DNA from: Ipomoea triloba
Lineage: Eukaryota > Streptophyta > Magnoliopsida > Solanales > Convolvulaceae
Assembly (NCBI RefSeq): GCF_003576645.1
Contig: NC_044930.1
Span: forward strand, 8,500,108-8,564,107
Direction: 5' to 3'
Length of the DNA: 64,000 nt
Below, in pieces: positions 54,718 to 64,000 of this stretch (the stretch's first letter is position 1; each line of letters opens with the position of its first letter). The position numbers were made by a program, and so were the translations under genes. The notes beneath the pieces were generated by a model. It was not told the origin of the DNA, made no database searches, and was given only the letters and a program-made list of their open reading frames with translations.

Positions 54718-57700
54718 ATGGAGAAACAGAGTGGAGGTCGGAAAATATTTGGAGCACAGCTCAATGAAGACGACGCCTCACGTCTAGTCGGCGGCATAAT
54801 CGAAAAGGGTTTTTCAGACAGTAGCAGCCGTCTTGGTTTCTCCCTTGCTCCTCCTCGCCCCACTGTTCTACCCTTCCCTGCCGCTCGTCATCGCTCCCAC
54901 GGTCCGGTAATCTCTTTTTTCTCCTTATACAAGTGCCTCTCCATCCAAAACTTTCAAATTCTAATAGGAATTTTTATCTCTCTGTCCTTATTGCTTTACG
55001 GATAAATTGAAGAACGTGTAAAATCTAAATATCAGGCGCTAAGAAAAATTAAATACTATTATGGTTTAGCTTAGATTTTTGGCAAATCCACTAATTCGAT
55101 TATCCTTTAGCATTGGAAGCCGAAAATTCAAGGTGAAGAAGCGGAGAATGAAGCAGAAGAAGAGGAAGATCTCACAGGATTAAACAAAGTTGGGGCTTTT
55201 GCCAACCCAGTGCTAAGGAAAGACAAGAAAGGCTTGGATTTTAGTAGGTGGCGAGAGATTGTGGATGGTGGAAACAATTCTAGGGTGCACAAGAAGGAAG
55301 AAAGTTCAAAAGAGCAACAAAATTTCGCGGTACAATGTGAAAATGTGGGCAAGTTAAATAGTGGATCGATATCACGGGATGCAACTATGCATGACAAGGA
55401 GTCTGAAGTGCCAGAAGTGATCAAAGAACAAGAGCAAATAATTTCAGATATGACCATTGATATTGAAGAAGGTAATGTGGGTATGCCGTCCATTGGATTG
55501 AAGAAGTTGAATGAAGATGTTCAAGTTGATAATGGAAGGCAATACATGCAGACAGACCGTATAACTGATGGCTTTTTGTCCCAGAATGTGGGAAATGGAC
55601 AAGCAGTGACTCTTGAGAGCCAAATTGATGCTGAAAATCGTGCACGATTAGCAGGAATGTCAGCTGATGAGATTGCAGAAGCACAGGCTGAGATTCTGGC
55701 AAAACTTAGTCCTGCTGGAATAGAAGCATTTAAAAAGCGTGGACTAAACAAGTTGAAAAGGAAAAACCATTCAAACTCAGGTTCACTTGCCATTGGTGAA
55801 AAGGATAGTTTTCAGAATGAGAAATCTCTGGCTGATTCCACTGTTTCTTCTGCTTCTAGCAATTCCAATGTGGCAAGCAATGCAAACCTGAAAGAAAAAC
55901 ATGGGGATTTAGATGGTAACATTCCAAATTCATTCCCAAAGGGTACTGGCTTATGGGATGGTTGGAGCAAAAGAGTTGAGAGGGTCAGAGAGTTAAGGTT
56001 TTCCATGGATGGGGATATTATAGAAAATGATGCTCATCTGGCAGCAACGACGGGTAAGACCAAGTTCCACACTTTTATGTGTATACAAATCAATAATTAT
56101 TTGGTAATTCTGGTTGCTTCTTACATTTTTAGTCTTTTATTATTTGTCATTCTTGACATGCCTATTCTACACTTTGTTTCACTCAAAGTATTACACTTCA
56201 TGAGCTAATGAATTTAATATTCCCCGAGAAAGAATTGATTATACTGATTGAATTGATTTTTTTTTTAGTTGTTCTTTTTCATGGTGCTGTACTTTGCTGA
56301 TAATTTTTAGGATTGCCCGAGCTACAGATCTCAGTTGCTGTTTCTGGAATTAAGTCATAAATTTTGTGCATGCCTCTCTGAACTATAGCCTAATTATGCT
56401 ACATTATTTTAAGGTGATACTAACATGGTGCACAATATTTTTCCTTCACTTTAGCAGGTGTTATATCCTCTTCTAGTGATTATACTCTAGATAATGTATC
56501 AGAGCGTGATTTTATTCGAACTGAAGGTGATCCTGGTGGTGCTGGTTACACCATTAAAGAAGCAGTGGCTCTCACAAGGAGTGTGGTTAGTAAAATCATT
56601 TTATTTGATATTGAATTTTTCATGTACTGCATTTCTCTGTCTGTATGAACACTTGCAATCTAAAATTAATATATATATTTTTTTTTTGCAATGCAGATTT
56701 CTGGGCAACGGGCACTTGCATTACATCTTATTGCATCTGTTCTTAATAAAGCCATTTTTGGAATTTGTCAAAATCAATTTGCGTCTACTTTAAATTACAC
56801 AGGAACAAATGGCTCTATTGACTGGGAGGCTATTTGGGCTTTTGCACTTGGCCCTGAACCTGAACTTGCATTGGCACTGAGGTAAATTTTGGATGCTACC
56901 TTGTTTCTTTTCATTTTCAATGTAAAAGCCTTTGACTTGGGACACTATTAATGAATTGAGTAGAGTTGAGTTGAGCCAAACCCTTTGAAGCCTGGCTCGA
57001 TTAAGTTTAGGGGTCTATACTTGGCTTTGGCCTTACTTGTTTTAAGGCTTTGATCACCAAAAGCAAATAGTTGACATCAAACTCAACTAAGCGCAACTTG
57101 TGATACTTTCTGTAACTAAAGGATGGCTCCTTTATGCTTGTAGGATTTGTCTTGATGACAACCACAAATCTGTAGTTGTGGCTTGTGCAAAAGTCATCCA
57201 GTGTGTGCTGACCTGTGAGATCAATGAGAGCTTCTTTGATATTGCAGAGGTACTGGAAGAAATTGTTTTATTTCACTTTCTGAAGGCTGAACTAATATTG
57301 TGCTACAATGTTTTTAGTCTTATTATTATGTTATTCTGTTTTAGAGGATACCCTATTATTGGATGGATGTTCCTACAGCTCCCGTCTTTAGAAGTCGACC
57401 AGATATTGATGGTGGCTTTCTTCATGGTGGTTTTTGGAAGTACAATACTAAGCCTTCTAATATTCTTCCTCTTGCTGAAGATTCTCTTAACAACAACCCT
57501 GAAGATGAGCATACTATCCAAGATGACGTTGTGGTTGCAGGACAAGATATAGCTGCTGGGTTGATTAGAATGGGAATCCTTCAAAGGTTCTGCTATCTGC
57601 TGGAGGTAGTATGCTTGATCTCATGAAGCTGGTCCTTTCTTTTCATAATAGCCTGAATCACTACAATCATTTTTCTTGCATTGAGGGCCAACTACTAACA

Positions 57701-60700
57701 TAGGCTAAGGTTCCCTTAGGGAGAACAGTTAAATTGGTAGTGGTAAGATTTGAGCAGTTGGACCACTCTACTCACACGACTCCCACTGGGCCCTTATCCC
57801 TCTAGTTGAAATTGCTGTGACTAAAGCAGTTGACTGCTCTAACCATAATTCATCCAAAGGCCCTCTGGAGAGCAGTTCCTGTTCTCCCTAACTCACCCTA
57901 ACACTGCACTTGTTTACATGTCTTACATGCCAATGTATGTGATTCCAGGTGGACCCTTCAGCAATTTTGGAAGAATGCGCATTGTCTATCCTGATTGCAA
58001 TTGCAAGGCATTCGCCAACATGTGCAAATGCAATTATGAAGTGTAAAAGCCTGGTGCAAATAATTGTCAACAGATTCAGTGCAATAGATCCAATGAAAAT
58101 TACTCCTTCCAAGATAAAAGCAGTTACTCTCTTAAAAGTAAGCATATGTTTTCCAAAACAGTTTCATGTAATATTATTGCTTCATTGTTGAACTAATTTT
58201 TTGTGCTCACGTGGCAGTATTCTTATCAGTGTTCTTTTACTGTATTGCAGATCTTGGCCCGAGTCAGTAAGAAGAACTGTGCAGAATTTGTTAAGGATGG
58301 GATTTTTGAGAAGATGACGTTACACTTATACCTATATTCGTCCTCTCTTGACCAGTGGGTAAAATCTGGAAGAGAGGCTTGTAAGCTTTCATCAGCTCTT
58401 CTGGTTGAGCAATTACGTTTTTGGGAGGTCTGCATTCACTATGGGTATTCTGTATCTCACTTTTCCAACCTATTTCCTGCCTTGTGTATTTGGTTGACCT
58501 TTCCTGCCTTTGAGAAGCTTATTGAGAAAAATATCGTCAGAGAGTATGCTATGATATCGAAGGAAGCATTCCTTGTTTTGAGGGCTTTGAGTAAAAGGCT
58601 TCCTAATTTTTATTCAAATGTGCATCAAATGAAGGCTACTACTGAAGACACAGAGAATTGGTCTTGGAGTAGTGTTGGCCCTTTGATCGACTCTGCCCTA
58701 GAGTGGACAATTATAAATAATATTCCACATATATCCAGATTACTTGAATGTGAAAATAAACACAAAGAATATTCTGTAACTCAGGAATCAGAAATTAATT
58801 CCCTTTTGTGGCTCATTTCATCGGCTATGCATATGTTTTCTGGGATCCTTGAAGCTGTCATCCCTGAGGATAACAGAAACCTTTGTAATGGGCATTTGCC
58901 ATGGCTGCCTGAGTTTGTTCCTAAGATTGGACTTGAAGTTATTAAGAATGGATTTTTTAGCTTTTCAGGAGTTAGTGGTAATAAGCTTGATGGTCATGCT
59001 GGCACTGGCTCCCTCCTAGAGTCTTTGTGCCTTTTGAGACTTAAATGTGGAGTTGAAACATCTATTGCTTCCACTTGTTGTCTTCAAGGAGTGATCCAAG
59101 TGGTTGTGGCTGTTAATAAATTGATCTCACTAGCTAACTGCAAGACTCACAATGCATCATCAATTTATCAAACCGCATTACGAGAGGATAAAATTCTCAG
59201 TGATGGGATACTGCAGTCTTGTCTGCCTGATTTAGGGGATCTGATCACAAGTTTGGCAGAGTTAATTGATCCAAAGTGGCAACCTATGCAATCAATTGAG
59301 ACATTTGGTAGAGGTGGCCCTGCTCCTGGAATTGGTGTTGGCTGGGGTGCATCTGGTGGAGGGTTTTGGTCCAAGATTACTTTATCGGCTGAGGTAGATG
59401 GAGTACTGCTTGTCTACCTTCTTGATACACTTCAGATAATGTCTTCGGAAAACCAGATGAGCTCTGTGATACAGAGGATAAATTCTGCCCTGGCAGTGTG
59501 TTTGGTTTTAGGGCCAAAAGGTCAGTCTACAATAGATAAGCTCTTTGGTATCTTGTTCCAAGCCCCTGTTCTAAAGTCTCTTGATTTCATTATTCGTCAA
59601 TCAATTGATCTTAATAAGTGGCTTAAGCCTTTTGAATGGGAATACAAAGAAGAGGACTATCTGTTGTTCAGTAATGTTTTAATCTCTCACTTCAGAAACA
59701 GATGGTTGGGCAGAAAAAAGAAACATAATTCTTTGGATGGAGATCAAGCACACAATAAGTCTGAGAAAGGCAGAATTTCCTTGGAAACCATTCACGAGGA
59801 AACAACCGTATCAAGTCTTACAACCCAGGATCCGACCTCTTTGGTAGTTGAGTGGGCCTATCAGAGGTTGCCTCTTCCCTTGCATTGGTTCCTCAGTCCA
59901 CTGTCAACTGTTCATTGCAGCAAAAATGCATTTCCACCTATTGCATCTAACACCATGACCTGCAATCAGGAGCATATGGGCTTTCTTGATGTTCTGAAGG
60001 GTGGACTTTTCTTTATTTTTGGTATCGAAGCAGCATCCACATTGCTTGCTGCTGGCTCCCCTTCACCGGTACTGAATGTGCCAGTTGTTTTGAAATTGCA
60101 TGCTTTGTCAGTTGTATTACTCACTGGAATGAGTGTTCTCGAGGAGGGGAATTGTAGGATTGTCTATGAAAATTTGCAAAATATATATGGGCAACTTCTT
60201 GATGTAGGAGGAAGCACTGACGTGAAGTCCCTGAATTTTCAAACAGAGATACATGAAGGCTACTCTACTTTTGTTGAAACTCTGGTGGAGCAATTTGCTG
60301 CTGTTTCCTATGGTGATTTTTTATTTGGGCGCCAAGTTGCATGCTACTTGCATCGATCTGTTGAAGCTCCTGTGCGGCTTGCTACTTGGAATGCATTGTC
60401 TACTGCTTTTGCTCTTGAGCTTTTGCCTCCTTTGGAGAAATGCATTTCTACAGCTGATGGCTATCTTGAGCCTGTTGAGGTATTCCTTCCAACCTAACTT
60501 TTATTGCTTGTGTAGCCAATAACTTTGCCGGCCGGTCATGTATTGGTAAATGTGATGTAAAACGACTTCCCCAGTCACATTGATCAATTTTTGCGTATCT
60601 AAAATCCTTTTTAAACTAATGTTGATTATTTTTTATTTTCTTTTTCTGTTGTATAATGTACTAGAAATGAAAAAGCTTTTTGTTTAGGCCTTTGCACTTC

Positions 60701-61439
60701 AGTCACTGAACTGCTACTCCTAGAGTAACCGATAACTTAGGTAGTTGGTTTCCATGCAGGATGACGAGAGGATCTTGGAGGCTTATGTTAAGTCATGGAT
60801 GTCTGGTGCTCTGGACAAGGCATCGACTCGATTCTCTGCCTCATTCACGCTTGCCTTGCACCACCTTTCAACTTTCATTTTCAAAACATGTTCCGGTGAC
60901 ATGCTGCCATTACGAAATAAGCTCGTCAGATCCCTCCTCCGAGACTGCTCTCGTAAACAGCAGCATGAGGTATGCACATTAATCAACCACTAACATATAG
61001 AATTTCTGTTTTCATGTAAGAGTAGCAAGCTGTCTTCAGTGTTCAAGTATCGATATCATTTATTCCATAGTACGACTGAATGATCAAATTGTGCATTAGT
61101 TTGCGATCCTTTCTACATCCCCATACTTTCAGTTCTATAAACGAGTGCATCTTGCAATTTCAAAAAGTTTTGGTATAAATGGTGTGAGGGGTTAAAGTAG
61201 TGTGTTTCATGTGCAATCCATGGCAGGGCATGATGATTAGTTTAATCCTATACGAGAAAGCAGATGCGTGCATAAGAGATGGAGCTGGCACAGAGGAAGA
61301 ATATATGTCTCAACGGAACTGCAAAACTGAAAATAGATTACAGAAGTTGAGAGAGGGTTGCGAAGGAAACTCATCACTGTTGAAAGTGGTGGAGAAGTTG
61401 GGTTCTGAAATCTCACTGAAACAGCATGGAGGAAGCTAA
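54718..61439 (+). CDS. IYO: MINIYO (RPAP1-like) transcription elongation regulator, ten exons
   Basis: Exons: 54718-54906, 55111-56053, 56458-56585, 56697-56881, 57144-57249, 57345-57605, 57949-58137, 58251-60479, 60760-60969, 61227-61439, giving about 1,550 residues. All introns are GT-AG and keep frame. The N-terminus (VGGIIEKGFSD, then PFPAARHRSHGPHWKP) and the RPAP1_N block around residues 232-275 (IDAENRARLAGMSADEIAEA) identify the family. So do the RPAP1_C block (LRFSMDGDII at about 358, then RTEGDPGGAGYTIKEA) and conserved GPEPELALALR, AGQDIAAGLIRM and VGWGASGGGFWS. The Arabidopsis protein is about 1,465 residues and acts with RNA polymerase II to switch cells towards differentiation. 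No frameshift or lost block was seen, so the gene looks functional. Confidence 0.96.
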
Positions 61440-61965
61440 CAACAAAACAAATCTCTGTATTTTTGGATGCTTGTAGAATTTTTATGTGTACATTTTCTGC
61501 TATAAAACTTTGATCAATGAACTTCCAGCCTTCAGGTAATAAAAATAATAGATTTCTTTCTTTTCTTTCAGTATTTTCATTTTCATTGCATTTGTAGAAA
61601 CTAGAAAATGAGGTCTATGTTGAAGCATGACAGCAAACAAGATTTTCGTCAACATCTCAATAATGTTGCCTGCAGTTGACTCAGCTCAGCAGGAATCTTT
61701 ATTAGTTCAAAGAGTTGGTGATACTATGGTTTTATCACATTGAGCAAATGTGCATATTCCTCTGTTCTCTCATCTGTTTGATTATTTTCTCTTACAACCT
61801 TAAACTTCCAATGTATTGCAGAAACACTATGTATGATTCATCCATGGCCACGGGTGGATGCCTTCATCTTTCCCGTCATTGCTTAGAACAAGAAGTCGAG
61901 CTCAAGGTTGATTTCATTTTCTTGTTTGTTACTTCTATTTACCCGTTTGGTTTTCTTGAATGTGA
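61440..61965. other. 3' flank of MINIYO
   Basis: Probably the 3' UTR, with possible splice-like signals further on. AAACACTATG...GAGCTCAAG (61820-61908), followed by GTTGAT, looks exon-like and could join GGTGCTCTC... at 62246 after TTGTACAG. The joint frame ends at TAA but I recognise no protein. Confidence 0.25.
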
Positions 61966-61973
61966 CTTAGGGT

Positions 61974-62090
61974 GTGTTTGGTAGCCTGGAAAATGATTTC
62001 TGGAAATCATTTTTCGGGCTTTTGGTGTTTGGCCGTGCCTGGAAAATGCAGTCAACGGCAGAAAATGAACCAAACACACAAAGACAGTTT
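61974..62090. mobile_element. Small Harbinger-like MITE or fragment
   Basis: GGGTGTGTTTGGTAGCC at the left and GAACCAAACACACA at the right resemble inverted PIF/Harbinger termini. GGAAAATG/CATTTTCC words recur inside. No clean target duplication was found. Confidence 0.45.
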
Positions 62091-62633
62091 TTTCATAATG
62101 CAACCAAAACACCGGAAATAAAACTGTTTAATTCATTATTTAATTCCTAATGACCCTTATACATCTTCTCTTCTTTTTTTTTTTGGTTTTTTGTTTTTTG
62201 TTTTTGTTTTTGTTTTTTGTTTTTTTTTTTGTTGTTGTTGTACAGGGTGCTCTCTGCTGTGCTTACTCTCGTGTTGTCAAATATTGCCCCCCTCAACTTG
62301 TGACCCGAATTTCTTATTAAATTGCTCTACTCATCTAGTCCAATTGTCCCATTAATAGAGTGTTTTGAGGTTGCTTAGCTTTATCTATCTGGAGGGGAAA
62401 TGGTGAATGATGGTGGTGTGCGTTTTTCAACCTCAAGCTCCAGTGTATCTGAGAACCCAAGAGTTGGAGAGAAAAGGCCTCAGGACAGCATGGAGACTTC
62501 TTAGGAAAAACTTCAAAAGTTTGAAGGTGAATTTGTGGGTTTGGCATGAAATGTGAGGATCTAAACAAGCTTATGTATGAATCTACTTTTATGCTGATTA
62601 GAGGCAAATGGCCATACCTACCTACAATTCTTT
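62091..62633. other. Spacer with T/G-rich low complexity
   Basis: A T-rich run with TTTTTGTTTTTG words spans about 62170-62238. A short frame near 62401-62500 (VNDGGVRFSTSSSSVSENPR) is followed by a stop and is not matched to any family. Confidence 0.35.
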
Positions 62634-62780
62634 CCTATTTTCCCATGCAACACTTGTGGATTTGGTGAAAAGAGTTTGTTGGCTTCATCTTGGCCAGAAC
62701 TAATTTTTCAACCATTGAGAACAATGAGGGGTCACATTTTGTGGGCGCATAACTAACACAGAAGTATTGATTTGATTAAT
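62634..62780 (+). repeat. Dispersed repeat, copy 2
   Basis: Same sequence as 41887-42045, in the same orientation. Confidence 0.75.
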
Positions 62781-63959
62781 CACATATAATAAAGAGCAAT
62801 CCTTATACCATGGCAAAAATACTTTATGGACTCTCAAAAATCAACTTTTAACTTTTACTTCTACTTGTGTTCAATGGGAGTAAGAATTAGGAGTCCATGT
62901 AGAATTACTAAGATCATAGTTCACAGTGCATTGTGGACGACCTTGGTGCATGTGTATGCGTTTTATATTTTGAGTTTTTGGGTCTTATTTTATAAAATTA
63001 TGTATTTTAAGAGTATGAATTTTGTACCTGAAATAATATAATAATTGTGTCTTATGTTATGAATTTGTGTCTTGTGTTGTGAAATTTTGTGCCTATAAAC
63101 ACATATTTTGTACTTAAAATCATATTTGAAAAATAAGTAAATATATAACATTTGTATGTGTCTTGGGTTGTGATTTTTTGTGTCTTGTGTTGTGATTTTG
63201 TGATTTTTTGTGTCTCGTGTTGTAAAATTTTATACATTTCGAGTATAAATTTTGTATCTCGTTCAGGGTTCACAATACTACGTGGACCCTAGTGCATGTA
63301 TATTTTTAAGAGAAAAACATTATCATGTTATAGCAACTATTATCCAACAACGACAAGTACTAGAAATAGTTGGGCCATTTCGATCTGCACATGGCATTCT
63401 CCTAATGCATAGCAAAAAAAAAAAAAAGCACAAGTTCTTAATAGGTCAATTTGGGTGCATTCTTTTTGCTCAATACTTAAACCATGGACCATAATTTATG
63501 TAGCAAATTTCTTTATTATGTTATAAATTCATTTTGACTTAGAAATATACTTAAAAACGAACTTGTATAAAAATATAATAATATAATAAGAATAAATTGA
63601 TAATACACTAATATATTATAAATGAACTTGTATCATGCCTTTGCTAAAATCAAATGGATGGAACTCTTACACTACCTAAGATTCTAACAATAATAATATT
63701 AAAAAGTATCTCTAGGCTCATCGATCAATATAAAAAATTAATAATTTTACTTCATCAATAATCTATTATGAGTACCAATGACTCAATCATTGAATTTCAT
63801 AACGTAATTTATCTCTTCTATTAAGGTGTAATATTTTTAACAAAGATATTAAAAGGTAAAAAGGCAAAATTATGAATTCGATTTTAATATTTTTCATTTT
63901 TTTTTCAATTAAATCTTATAATTTTTTCTGTTATGATTTAAATAATTTGATTTATCACT

Positions 63960-64000
<41 letters not shown>
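62781..64000. other. AT-rich spacer ending in poly-T
   Basis: TTGTGTCTTGTGTTGTGA words repeat imperfectly at about 63060-63230. The last 37 or so bases are an unbroken T run, which may be a sequence-end artefact or a retroposon tail. No gene was recognised. Confidence 0.45.

Overview
This is a stretch of nuclear DNA from a flowering plant, almost certainly a eudicot. It is AT-rich, its genes are split by short GT-AG introns, and the space between genes is filled with plant transposons: Ty1/copia, LINE, SINE, Helitron, and MULE-, PIF/Harbinger-, hAT- and CACTA-like elements. I cannot name the species from the sequence. The repeated word TACTCCGTA and the overall repeat make-up are compatible with an asterid, but that is only an impression.

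Layout. 1-3.9 kb: the 3' part of a Ty1/copia element. 4.4-10.6 kb: nested small elements and a 5'-truncated LINE bounded by target-site duplications. 12.6-15.1 kb: a five-exon TANGO2/NRDE-family gene. 15.3-18.5 kb: fold-back repeats, a Helitron helicase scrap and microsatellites. 18.6-19.7 kb: a six-exon HMGB (HMG-box) gene that is easy to miss because every exon is short. 21.0-23.8 kb: a LINE interrupted by a 1.24-kb Helitron. 24.2-32.8 kb: three tandem units of a family of small secreted proteins. Two units are intact and on the minus strand, and one is reduced to a signal-peptide remnant. A copia gag remnant and many small transposons separate them. 32.9-40.2 kb: MULE-like and other inverted-repeat elements, a probable solo LTR and a CACTA end. 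40.5-41.2 kb: a single-exon DUF241 gene. 42.2-43.0 kb: a duplicated triplet-repeat block split by one N, which looks like an unmerged contig overlap. 43.2-54.5 kb: two related Helitrons with their 5' ends facing each other and two inverted Tourist-like MITEs between them. 54.7-61.4 kb: a complete ten-exon MINIYO (RPAP1-like) gene, whose start codon lies about 250 bp from a Helitron 3' end. The window closes in AT-rich DNA and a poly-T run.

How the genes relate. The conserved host genes (TANGO2-like, HMGB, DUF241, MINIYO) are unrelated housekeeping or regulatory genes and form no pathway. The one local gene family is the tandem secreted-peptide cluster. Its members share a signal peptide, two or three copies of an LPSL(Q)WRPVTPP..NPG.N block, a conserved TATA region and W-box-like words. 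They look like precursors of small secreted signalling peptides of a kind I cannot match with confidence to a named family.

The most unusual structural signals are six tiny insertions (12-22 bp, mostly homopolymer) flanked by 10-19 bp direct repeats, which look like almost empty retroposition events; the facing Helitron pair; and the duplication around the N. All exon models are read by eye from splice signals and family conservation, and none is checked against transcripts.
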